51,323 bases of DNA from SXMI01 sp964391365. GTDB lineage: Bacteria > Actinomycetota > Acidimicrobiia > Acidimicrobiales > Microtrichaceae. The translations under genes and the position numbers were made by a program. Location of the stretch: positions 1 through 51,323 of the forward strand of contig CAYMKW010000006.1 of NCBI GenBank assembly GCA_964391365.1. Direction: 5' to 3'. Position 1 is the stretch's first letter, and every line of letters begins with the position of its first letter. Of the stretch, positions 23,549-31,844 are shown piece by piece. Below the pieces are notes generated by a model. It was not told the DNA's origin. It worked only from the letters and a program-made list of their open reading frames with translations, and did not search any database.

Positions 23549-24575
23549 TCAGTCGAGCGGTCGACACGCAACGACGCCTGAGCGGGCGACGGTGCACAGC
23601 GATGAGCCGACGATGCCGAGGTCGACCAGGTCGTCGACCTCGGTCGTCTCGATGTGGACCGGCGACCTGCCACCCCAGCACACGATCCCCGCGCCGGTCA
23701 GGGCACAGCTCGACCCCTCCCCGACGGCGATCGCCGTGGCGCCGCTGATGCCAGCGACCTGGGTTGCTGTCGGTGGCCGGTCCTCGANNNNNNNNNNCGT
23801 CGACCTGAGCTCCCCAGCACCACACGGACCCATCGTCCCGGACCGCGCACGTGGTGGCGACCTGGGAGTCGATCGATGTCACCCGGTCGAGCCCCGTCAC
23901 GATTGCCGGTTCGGTCCGGTCGACCCGGTCGCCCGTGCCGAGCTGCCCGACGCTGTTCAGTCCCCAGCAGCTGACGGTACCCGCGCTCGACAGCGCGCAG
24001 GTGAACCCCGCACCGGCGGAGAGCGCGACGACATCATCGACCGTGCTCGCCCGAACCGGAGCGAGCCGCGTGGTCCGGCTCCCATCGCCGAGCTGGCCGG
24101 AGTCGTTCGCCCCCCAGCAGCGCACCTGCCCGTCGGCGGCCAAGGCGCACGCATGACTCCGTCCCGCCGCCAGTTCGACCGAGCCCGTCACTCCCGGTAC
24201 CGGCGTGGTCGGGCCGCCGATCGTGAGAGTTCGTCCGTCCCCGAGCTGACCCTGGTAGTCCAGACCCCAGCACCGAACCTCCGCATCGCGGGCCACGGCG
24301 CACGAGAAGTCCTCGCCGACGGCGAGCTCCCGCACGTCGTCGATACCAGCGACCGGGCGGAGCTCGTCGAATGAGTTGTCGGTGGTTCCGTCGCCGAGCT
24401 GGGCGGTGCGGTTGTCACCCCAGCAGGCGACTGTCCGGTCGGCGCGGATCACGCAGGCGTGACGGTAATCGGCGGCGATGGCCGTCGCCTCGGCGTCGAG
24501 CGTGACGTCGAATCTGGTGCACCCCGTCACGAGCATCGCAGCGAGCACGATGACGAGTGGAGTCCGGTGGAGCAT
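23549..24575 (-). CDS. RCC1-repeat lipoprotein interrupted by an assembly gap
   Basis: The ATG at 24575 begins a lipoprotein signal with lipobox LVTGC (C19). It is followed by tandem RCC1-type beta-propeller repeats, each with a C-x-VR-CWG core and a GQLGDG turn (for example VACWGDNRTAQLGDG and VRCWGANDSGQLGDG). At least five repeats are readable. A run of 10 Ns at 23788-23797 cuts the gene, and the frame after the gap differs from the frame before it. The last part continues with CALTGAGIVCWGG and stops at 23549. The frame shift is therefore most likely due to the arbitrary gap length, not a mutation. The true number of repeats is unknown. Paired cysteines in each repeat suggest disulfides in an extracytoplasmic propeller that binds proteins or glycans. 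Confidence 0.75.
23788..23797. other. 10-N assembly gap
   Basis: Ten consecutive Ns inside the RCC1-repeat gene. The reading frame does not join across it, so the length is a placeholder. Repeats of similar sequence on both sides are a likely cause of the break. Confidence 0.99.
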
Positions 24576-24842
24576 CGTCACGTCTCGATCGGTCCTCGTG
24601 GGTTGCGCCGCTGTCGTGCTGAGCCCGCGCCGCCGACTGCTGTGGGGAGTGGGAAACGGACCGCACCTGCGACGTTCCCCCGGAGCCGACGCTGTGGCTG
24701 TGCGGTACGCTGCCAAATCTAGGCGGTCAATCCACCGACCGGAGGTCGCATCGACCCTGCGGACCGCCCGGGCGGGGCGGTGGCGCAGTTCACGGGCCGC
24801 GCCGTCGGGTTCCTGCGGTGTCGAGAGGAGCAGCAACAGCCT

Positions 24843-26201
24843 ATGGGTCGGTCGGCAAGCATCGAACCGGGAGTCAGACGGTCGCGGGTGGGCGAGGCCG
24901 ATACGCCGATGGCCGAGCAATTGGGGGCCGGCGCCGCGTCGACCGTCGTGTCGCCTCTGACGTCGTTCGATCGTCGGGACCCGGCCTTCGGTCGTACCCG
25001 CCTGCTGGTCGGTGCGGTGGTCTCGCTGATCTACTTCCCTGTGGTGTGGTCGGTCGGCCTGCGCACCGACATGGAGGCCCATCTCTTCACGGCCGAACAG
25101 ATCGCGATCTCCGGCCAGGGAACCGGTCCGTACGGACTGTTCGAGCAACTCGCCATCGCCGTGCGGGCGTTCCTCCCGATCGGGGAGTTCGGGCTGGTTG
25201 CTCCTGAGCTGACCGAGCGGGCCTTCACGTGGGATCTCTCCGGGGTCCTCGTGGTCGTCGGTGCGGCGGTGGTCACCGCCGACCTGGTCGTGCGCCGCCT
25301 CGTGAACTCCATGGAGCAGGGTGGCCGGACCCACGTCCTCGCCTCGAGCGGCCTGGCGACGGTGGGGTTGATGGTCGTCACGCCGGTGACCCTGCTCACC
25401 ATCGCGCAGCAGAACCTCTACGTCGGCTACGTCACGGTGACCATGTACCACAACCCCACGGTGACGCTCTCGAGGCCGTTCGCGCTGGCGCTGTTCTGGT
25501 TGGTGGCATCCCGGATGTACGGCCGTTCGACGCCGAGGACGGTGGCGTTGACCGCCGCGGTGTCGGTCCTGGTCCTCATGGCCAAGCCCAGCTTCACGAC
25601 CTGCTTCCTCCCGGCGGTCCTCCTCGCCATCGTCTGGGGTTGGCGCCGGCTGCGGGCGGTCGACTGGCGACTGGTCGGGTTCGGATTCGTCCTGCCGTCG
25701 GTCGTGCTGCTCGCGGTGCAGCTGGTGCGCAGTCCGACGGGTGACTCGGCCGGCCTGGCGCTGGCACCGCTCGTCGTGCTCCGTCGACTGGTGGAGCAGC
25801 GCGCCTCGTCACCGTGGTTCTTCCTGGCGTTCCTCCTCGCGTCGACGCTGTTCCCGCTCACGGTGCTCGTCTGCGTCCGGGGCGCAGCCCGGGATCGACT
25901 CCTCCGGCTCGCCTGGCTCACGCTGTTCGTGGGCCTGTGCTACTTCCTCCTCCTCGAGATCACGGTGTACGTCGATCCGGGCGACTTCCTGTGGGGCGCT
26001 CAGGTGGCGCTGTTCATCGTCTTCATCGAGTCGACTGCGATCGCGCTGCGGGTGCTTGGCCCGGGTGCTGTCGGGAATCCGGAGGTCGGCGGTGGCCTGA
26101 CCGCTCGTCGCGTCGCCACGACCTCAACCTTTGCGCTCCACGTCCTGTGCGGAGCTCTGTTCGCCGTGGTCGAGTTCCTCGAGCCGGCGCGCTGGTGGTG
26201 A
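24843..26201 (+). CDS. Polytopic membrane protein, possible glycosyltransferase (copy B)
   Basis: A 452-residue protein with about ten membrane helices; the ATG at 24843 has GAGAGGA 13 bases upstream, while an earlier in-frame start at 24780 is less likely. After the first helix the loop LRTDMEAHLFTAEQIA leads to YGLFEQLA. Later come MYHNPTVTLSRPF, LVLMAKPSFT and DPGDFLWGAQ. The order of these segments matches the protein at 17586-18947, so I regard them as paralogues. The layout resembles GT-C membrane glycosyltransferases that use lipid-linked sugars, but no named family is recognised. The gene is divergent from the RCC1 lipoprotein gene and converges on a GT4 gene. Confidence 0.8.
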   Translation: MGRSASIEPGVRRSRVGEADTPMAEQLGAGAASTVVSPLTSFDRRDPAFGRTRLLVGAVVSLIYFPVVWSVGLRTDMEAHLFTAEQIAISGQGTGPYGLFEQLAIAVRAFLPIGEFGLVAPELTERAFTWDLSGVLVVVGAAVVTADLVVRRLVNSMEQGGRTHVLASSGLATVGLMVVTPVTLLTIAQQNLYVGYVTVTMYHNPTVTLSRPFALALFWLVASRMYGRSTPRTVALTAAVSVLVLMAKPSFTTCFLPAVLLAIVWGWRRLRAVDWRLVGFGFVLPSVVLLAVQLVRSPTGDSAGLALAPLVVLRRLVEQRASSPWFFLAFLLASTLFPLTVLVCVRGAARDRLLRLAWLTLFVGLCYFLLLEITVYVDPGDFLWGAQVALFIVFIESTAIALRVLGPGAVGNPEVGGGLTARRVATTSTFALHVLCGALFAVVEFLEPARWW

Positions 26202-26237
26202 CCCGGCGATTCGTCCGTCGAGGTTGGGGAAATCGAT

Positions 26238-27422
26238 TCAGGGATCGAGGAACGCCCGGATCCAGGCGGCCACTCCGCTCGCGACGACGTCTGAACGCCG
26301 GGTCGCCCGGACGGTTCGTGCCCCCGATCTGCCGAGTTTCTCCCGGCGGTCCGGGTCTCTGGCCAGGTCGACGACCGCTTGCGCCAGTCCGACGACGTCG
26401 GGGTACTCCACCACGGTGCCGCATGTTCCGTCGTCGATCAGTTCTTCGACACCACCTGAGTCGAACGCCACGATCGGCAGTCCCCACCCGGCCGCCTCGG
26501 CGGTCACCAACGGTGCGGCATCCTCTCTCGCGGTCGACAACAGGATGTCGGCATGCTCGAACTCGCTGGATGGATCGTCCACCGGGCCGAGGAAGGTCAC
26601 GACGTCCGTCAGGCCCAGTCGAGCGACCTCGAACTCGAGCGGCCAACCTGCCGGGTCCGTTCCCGACCCGCCACCGAACCAGCGGAACTCCCAGTCGACC
26701 TCCGGGGCGAGTCGTCGACAGTGGTGGGCTGCTGCGACGAACAGCTCCGGGGCCTTCCGCCAATCGGCCACGCCTCCGCCCAGGACGACGCACCGGGTGA
26801 CCTCGACCGGGCGAGCAGGGAGCGTGTCGGGTGGGTCGACCGGGGGAGGAATCACGGAGACGATGTCCGGATCCACCCCGTGTTGCTCGACCAGGTAGTC
26901 GCGAACTGCTCCGGAAACCGCCAGGACCGCTCCGATCCGCGACAGCAACAGGCGCCGATCGTCGACGTCCAGATTGGACATCCACCCTGTCGACAGTTCG
27001 TGACCGACGAGTACCGTCGGTGATTCGGGCAGCATCCGTAGCAACCGGACACCATCCGCCGTCGCTCCGTTGACAACGACGACGTCGGCCCGCCCGCCGC
27101 CGGTGCGCCCCAGGGTCGCGGCACGGATCACTGCTCGTTCGACCTGTGACCCGCCGAGAACTCCGACCGCCCGTCCGATCCGGCGGTCCGGCGACCGGAG
27201 GTCGAGTCGGGCGGTCCTGACCCGGGTCAGGTGCTCGTAGTCGGAACCGAGCACACCCGGTCGTGCCAGGACCACCTCGCTGTCGAATCCGGGATCTGTG
27301 AGGTGCCAAGCGCGCAGCCACCGCAGCAGGACGATGGGAGGACCGCTGCGTTCGGCCCCGTGTGCGAGGAACCGGACACGGGGCCGGTCGGCCGGTCGTT
27401 CAGCCGAAGTGGCCGTTGGCAC
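26238..27422 (-). CDS. GT4-family glycosyltransferase
   Basis: A 394-residue GT-B fold glycosyltransferase. The C-terminal donor domain shows CVVLGGGVADWRKAPELF, VTFLGPVDD, and the nucleotide-sugar motif TAREDAAPLVTAEAAGWGLP ending in GGVEELI. The N-terminal acceptor domain carries VLVGHELSTGW. The GTG at 27422 lies inside the end of the upstream kinase gene, an overlap of 23 bases, and no better start is seen. It is the last gene of a four-gene minus-strand operon (GT2, GT4, Wzc-like kinase, GT4). It would add a sugar to the growing glycan on the cytoplasmic face. Confidence 0.88.
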   Translation of the reverse strand: MPTATSAERPADRPRVRFLAHGAERSGPPIVLLRWLRAWHLTDPGFDSEVVLARPGVLGSDYEHLTRVRTARLDLRSPDRRIGRAVGVLGGSQVERAVIRAATLGRTGGGRADVVVVNGATADGVRLLRMLPESPTVLVGHELSTGWMSNLDVDDRRLLLSRIGAVLAVSGAVRDYLVEQHGVDPDIVSVIPPPVDPPDTLPARPVEVTRCVVLGGGVADWRKAPELFVAAAHHCRRLAPEVDWEFRWFGGGSGTDPAGWPLEFEVARLGLTDVVTFLGPVDDPSSEFEHADILLSTAREDAAPLVTAEAAGWGLPIVAFDSGGVEELIDDGTCGTVVEYPDVVGLAQAVVDLARDPDRREKLGRSGARTVRATRRSDVVASGVAAWIRAFLDP

Positions 27423-29313
27423 CGTGGCCCGGGCCCGGGAGCGGGGGTGGTGTGACCGCCGAGTTCGACGTGCCCGGTCCGGCGCTGAACGGTCCGGCCG
27501 CCGGAGCGCCGCTGGGCACGACCGGTGGCGGTGGAACCTGCTGGGCCGGTGTCGTCGCCGGATCGACGGTCGACGGTGCCGGTGACGGAGTGGGCGGGAC
27601 GGGTGCGGGGGACGTCGTCGTGGCCGCCTGCTGCACCATCTCGGGCTCGAGACGGGGAACGTCGGCCTTCTCCTTGCGGAAACGTCGGCGCTTGTTCTCC
27701 TTGATTCCGTAGTACTCGTAGAGCGAGCCGTACGACCCCTCGCCGGACACGCCGTTGAGGATCGTTCCGACCATGGGCGAGTCCACCTGGCGAAGGCGCT
27801 CGAAGCACTGCTTGAGCTCACGCTTGGACGTCTTGCCGGACGTGGCGATGACGAGCGAGGCATCGGCAAGTCGCGACAGCACCAGCGAATCCGTCACCGG
27901 GAGCACCGGCGGACTGTCCAACAGGATGATCTGGTGGCTGGGACGCAGGGCGTCGATGACCTGGGCCGTGCGGTCGAGGCTCAGCAACTCCGACGGGTTG
28001 GGCGGGCGGGGTCCGGAGGGCAACACCCGGATGTTCGGCTGGTTCGGGGCCTGCTGGACGGCCTCGTTGAGCGTCGCCGAGCCGACGAGCACCGAGGTGA
28101 GGCCGACGGAGCCGTCGACGCCGAAGAACTGGTGGATCCGGGGGCGCCGCAGGTCGCAGCCGATCACCACGACCGACATGCCAGCATCCGCGAAGGCCAC
28201 CGCCAGGTTGGCGACCGTGGACGTCTTGCCCTCGCCGGAGTTCGCGCTGGTCAGCTGGATGACCGACATTTGTCGGTTCAGCGCCAGGTACTGCAGCGAC
28301 GTCCGGATGCCTCGGTACGCCTCGGCCGTCACCGACATGGGGGCGGTGACGGTGGTGAGTCTGGGTTCGTCCCGGTTCTTCCAGTCGTCGTCGGTGGGAA
28401 CGAGCCCCAGGGTGGGCAGCCCCTTGCTGATCCGCTCGACGTCCGACGGGGCCCGCACCGAGTCGTCGAGCTGGTCGAGTAGGAACGCCAGACCGATGCC
28501 GATGAACAGTCCGATGAGCGCCGCCTGGATCAGGTCCCGGATCAGCTTCGGCGACACCGGTGACGAGGGCACGGTGGCGGGGTTCAGGATCTGGACACCG
28601 CCGGTGGTCGTCAGCCGTTCCGAGAGCTGCAGGATCTGGAGGCGCTGCTGGTAGTCGTTGAGCTGGGTCTGCAACTCCTCTCGCTCGGTGCTGATCCGGT
28701 TGTTGAGTCGCTCCCGCTCCTGAACGGCCGTGACGTACTCCGGCGAGTCGACCTGGAGCTTCGCAAGTCGGTCGTCGAGTGCGGCGAGTGGGGCGTTCAG
28801 GTCGTCGATCTGCTTCTGGTAGTCGTTGATCTGCTGGCTCAGGACCTCCTTGGACTGGGCCAGGTCGGCGACGATCGCGTTGAGTCGCTCCGCCTGGTAG
28901 GTCTCGGCGTACAGGTTGACCTTCTCCGCGGCGAGTACCGGGTCGGTGTCGGTGGCGCTCAGGATGATGATGTCGTCCTCGCCGCCCGAGGCGGCGCTGA
29001 TCGAGATCGCCGTGCCGTCGTTCGCATCCTTCACGGCGTCTCGGATGGCGAGCGAGTTGATGATCTTCAGCTCGTTCTGCACCGCGCGGGTCGGATCGAC
29101 GACCTGAGCCGACGGCTGGAAGATGGACTCCGACTGCTTGGACTGCAACAGCAGCTGCGCGGACGCCTGGTAGACGGGCGTCGAGGTGAGGTCGATCGCC
29201 GCGACGATGCCCATCGAGATCAGCATCGTGATGACGATCACCGGCCACCGGCGCTTGAGCACCGTGAGGTACTCGCCGATGTTGTTCTCGGTGGTCTCCT
29301 GCATCGGTTGCAC
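27400..29313 (-). CDS. Wzc-like polysaccharide copolymerase/BY-kinase
   Basis: A 637-residue bacterial tyrosine autokinase of the Wzc/CpsCD type, which controls chain length and export. Two helices (about 25-42 and 259-279) bracket an extracytoplasmic Wzz domain with a long coiled-coil region near residues 140-235. The cytoplasmic kinase has Walker A SANSGEGKTS (356-365), Walker A' VVIGCDLRRP (382-391) and Walker B IILLDSPP (462-469). A short tyrosine cluster YGSLYEYYG (528-536) is the likely autophosphorylation site. Beyond it come a basic patch and an unusual tail of about 90 residues rich in Pro, Ala and Thr. The GTG start at 29313 has GGGGGGAC upstream. The partner phosphatase is probably the enzyme at 39184-39777. 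Confidence 0.93.
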   Translation of the reverse strand: MQPMQETTENNIGEYLTVLKRRWPVIVITMLISMGIVAAIDLTSTPVYQASAQLLLQSKQSESIFQPSAQVVDPTRAVQNELKIINSLAIRDAVKDANDGTAISISAASGGEDDIIILSATDTDPVLAAEKVNLYAETYQAERLNAIVADLAQSKEVLSQQINDYQKQIDDLNAPLAALDDRLAKLQVDSPEYVTAVQERERLNNRISTEREELQTQLNDYQQRLQILQLSERLTTTGGVQILNPATVPSSPVSPKLIRDLIQAALIGLFIGIGLAFLLDQLDDSVRAPSDVERISKGLPTLGLVPTDDDWKNRDEPRLTTVTAPMSVTAEAYRGIRTSLQYLALNRQMSVIQLTSANSGEGKTSTVANLAVAFADAGMSVVVIGCDLRRPRIHQFFGVDGSVGLTSVLVGSATLNEAVQQAPNQPNIRVLPSGPRPPNPSELLSLDRTAQVIDALRPSHQIILLDSPPVLPVTDSLVLSRLADASLVIATSGKTSKRELKQCFERLRQVDSPMVGTILNGVSGEGSYGSLYEYYGIKENKRRRFRKEKADVPRLEPEMVQQAATTTSPAPVPPTPSPAPSTVDPATTPAQQVPPPPVVPSGAPAAGPFSAGPGTSNSAVTPPPLPGPGHGANGHFG

Positions 29314-29400
29314 TGCGTCCCCCCGTACGGGATTCGGGCCCCGGGTTCCGTTGATGGCCGTCGCAAGTATGCCGGGGAGTTCCCCGGGAATGCGATCGGC

Positions 29401-30567
29401 TCAGGTGGATTTGCCCACCCGGTGCCCGGAGTCGGTTCGACGGAGCGTCTCGTCGTAGATCGCCTCGATCCCTCGGGTCACCACCTGCTGGTCGAAGGTC
29501 TCCTCCACGGCCCGTCGGCCGCGCTCACCGATGGCCCGGCGTTCGGAATCGCTGCACTCGAGGAGGCTCCGGATGGCGTCGCCGACCTCGTGGGCGTCCC
29601 GAGGGGCGGGCGTCCAGCCGACGCCGCTGTCGCGGACCTGGCGGGTGATCTCACCGGTGTCGGTGGCCACGAACGGCAGGCCGGCCGCCATGTACTCCAG
29701 CACCACCAGCGGGCCGGTCTCGTTCTTGGACGTCACGATCCCGGCGTCGGCGCCTGCGAGCACCTCGGGGAGGTCGTCGCGGGGCCCGATGATGCGCAGG
29801 CGGTCGGCCACGCCGAGCTGCTCGGCCATGGCGATGCACCCGGCGTGGTACTCCACGTCGGCGGTCGTCGAGCCGATCACCACGACGGTGCAGCGCTCCC
29901 GCAGATCGTCGCTCAGCGTGGCGAGCGCCCGGAACAGGGTCGGGTGGTCCTTCTGCGGTCGGAAGTTGGCGACCATCGCGATCACCACCTGGTCGCCGGC
30001 GATGTCGAAGGCGGATCGCAGGTCCACCGGGCTCACGCCCAGGAACCGCGATCGGTCCACGCCGCTTCGCACCAGGTGCACGTGGTCAGGGTCGATCGCG
30101 GTGGACGCCTCGACCCACGTGCAGAGTCGACGGTCCACCCCCAGGTACGTGTCGACGCCGCGTTCGATCGCCTGCCGGAGTCCAAGTGGTGCGCTTCGGT
30201 TGACGTGGAGCCAGCCGAAGTGGTCGTGGAAGATCTGCGGGGTGCGGATCGCCCCGAGCGCCCGGCTCAGCGAGACGAACTTCATGGTGCCGCGCCCGTG
30301 TGAGTGGATGAGGTCGACCCCGCGTTCGCGGATGAGCGACCGGAGCGTGGCGACCTTGCGCAGGTCCCACGTCGCCGACCTGCCGAGTGACACGTGGTCG
30401 ACGTCGTCCGCCAGCACGTCCACGAGCGGCCCGCCCGTGCGGGTGCTGCAGAACGTCACGTCGAACCGAGCCCGGTCGAGCGTGTTCGCGATGTCGACGG
30501 CGACGCGTTCGGCGCCGCCGACGTTCATCGAGTCGTTCATCATGAGCACGTTGGTGCGGTCAGCCAC
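29401..30567 (-). CDS. GT4-family glycosyltransferase
   Basis: A 388-residue retaining-type GT-B glycosyltransferase. The N-terminal domain has MNVGGAERVAVDIANTL and LIHSHGRGTMKF; the donor domain has VANFRPQKDHPTLFRAL, then SKNETGPLVVLEYMAAGLP and TDTGEI. The GTG at 30567 overlaps the end of the GT2 gene by eight bases, showing co-translation. The kinase gene follows 87 bases downstream. The enzyme would extend the lipid-linked glycan; its sugar specificity cannot be read from the sequence. Confidence 0.9.
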   Translation of the reverse strand: MADRTNVLMMNDSMNVGGAERVAVDIANTLDRARFDVTFCSTRTGGPLVDVLADDVDHVSLGRSATWDLRKVATLRSLIRERGVDLIHSHGRGTMKFVSLSRALGAIRTPQIFHDHFGWLHVNRSAPLGLRQAIERGVDTYLGVDRRLCTWVEASTAIDPDHVHLVRSGVDRSRFLGVSPVDLRSAFDIAGDQVVIAMVANFRPQKDHPTLFRALATLSDDLRERCTVVVIGSTTADVEYHAGCIAMAEQLGVADRLRIIGPRDDLPEVLAGADAGIVTSKNETGPLVVLEYMAAGLPFVATDTGEITRQVRDSGVGWTPAPRDAHEVGDAIRSLLECSDSERRAIGERGRRAVEETFDQQVVTRGIEAIYDETLRRTDSGHRVGKST

Positions 30568-31690
30568 GTGCGAGCTCCGCTGCAGGGGTCGATGGAGTGG
30601 TGGAGCGCCTGGGGAGCAGCGCCCGCAGGGTGTCGAGGGCCACGCCTCCGAGTCCCCGGGCGTCGGCCCGGTACGACCGGTTCCGGACGCCCGCCGCCAC
30701 CAGCGCGAGCCGACCCCTGCCGGGCTCGTCGATGCGCGCCCGTCGGACGTGGTCGTCGGCGACCCGTCGCAGCGTCCGGGCCTCGTCGAAGTCGCCGAGG
30801 AGGTCGGCACGCTCGGCGGCCACGCGGAGCTGGGCCGCTCGGGCCCGGAGTCCGTCGGGACGACGACCGTCCGGGGCGAGGAGGTGGGTTCCGATCCCGG
30901 ACGCGACCCGCCGGGGGAGTGCGCCGCCGATCAGCACGCCGGTCTCCTGGGAGTCGTGGACCCGGAACCCGACGAGCCGCTCGGGGACGGCCTCGACCGT
31001 ACCGACGGCGGCGGCGATGAGCGTGAGCCACCGGTCGTGGCGCATGGGTGCGACGGGGTGGTCGAGCTCCGGGGGGAAGGGCAGTGCCGCGTCGATGACC
31101 CGCCGTCGGAGCATGACCGTGCACCCCGTGGTGAGCGCCTCGCGCGCCGCCAACTCCTCGGGGACGATCGGACGGCGGCGCAGCGTCCCGTGGACCTTGC
31201 GGGTGCTCCACAGGGTGCGCTCCAGTGATCGGCCGTCCTCACCGATCAGGTCGGCGTCGGAGAACACCAGCGTGAGGATCGGGTCCTGGTCGAATTCGTG
31301 CACGAGGCGGCTGAGCTTCTCCGGGTACCAGATGTCGTCCTGGTCGGCGAGCGCCACGAAGCGCCCCCGGCACCGTTCGAGCGCGAGCGCGAAGTTCGCC
31401 GTGGAGCCGACCCGCTCGGGGTTGACCTCCAGTCGGACCTCGAACGGCAGCGACGGGGCCAGGGACCGCACGACCTCGGCGGTGTCGTCGTCGGACGCGT
31501 CATCCTGGACCACCAGCTCGTCGGGGAGGATTTGCTGGGCCGCCAGGGACTCGAGGAACGGCCGGATCCAACGCGCCCCGTTCCACGTGCAGAGCGCCAC
31601 CGACAGGTTCGTCGTGGGGCGGTTGGTCAGCGTGCTCCGGGAATCACCCGCCAGCGGGACGGTCCGCGACTCGTGATCGGTGCTGGGCAT
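30560..31690 (-). CDS. GT2-family glycosyltransferase
   Basis: A 376-residue inverting-type glycosyltransferase with a GT-A domain. It shows LSVALCTWNGARWIRPFL near residue 29, VVQDDASDDDT near residue 60, and the metal-binding LADQDDIWYPEKL near residue 115, where ADQDDIW is typical of rhamnosyl- and galactosyltransferases of O-antigen loci. DLIGEDG and a later HDRWL segment follow. The C-terminal third is Arg-rich and helical. It is the first gene of its operon, divergent from the GT operon starting at 31845. The ATG at 31690 has GGAGAC upstream. Confidence 0.9.
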   Translation of the reverse strand: MPSTDHESRTVPLAGDSRSTLTNRPTTNLSVALCTWNGARWIRPFLESLAAQQILPDELVVQDDASDDDTAEVVRSLAPSLPFEVRLEVNPERVGSTANFALALERCRGRFVALADQDDIWYPEKLSRLVHEFDQDPILTLVFSDADLIGEDGRSLERTLWSTRKVHGTLRRRPIVPEELAAREALTTGCTVMLRRRVIDAALPFPPELDHPVAPMRHDRWLTLIAAAVGTVEAVPERLVGFRVHDSQETGVLIGGALPRRVASGIGTHLLAPDGRRPDGLRARAAQLRVAAERADLLGDFDEARTLRRVADDHVRRARIDEPGRGRLALVAAGVRNRSYRADARGLGGVALDTLRALLPRRSTTPSTPAAELARG

Positions 31691-31745
31691 GCTCGTCGAA
31701 GTCTCCGGTCCCCCGGGGCCGAGTGGAATCGGCCCGCACCACGCC

Positions 31746-31752
31746 TATCCTA
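31746..31752. promoter_or_regulatory. Overlapping divergent -10-like elements
   Basis: The sequence CTATCCTAC contains TATCCT on the plus strand (31746-31751) and TAGGAT on the minus strand (31747-31752). It lies in the 154-base region between two divergent glycosyltransferase operons. One short element may thus serve both directions. No clear -35 elements were found. Confidence 0.4.
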
Positions 31753-31844
31753 CCGAGCAGCAGGCCAGGAGCCGCTGCTCCGACGTGGGGGAGACACGGA
31801 GCACTGTCGCAGCGGCGCCGACGAGATCGGTCAGGTGACGAACG

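Noticed and set aside
23549..24575. Calling the RCC1 gene a frameshifted pseudogene
   Set aside because: The frame change coincides exactly with the run of Ns, so the gap length explains it.
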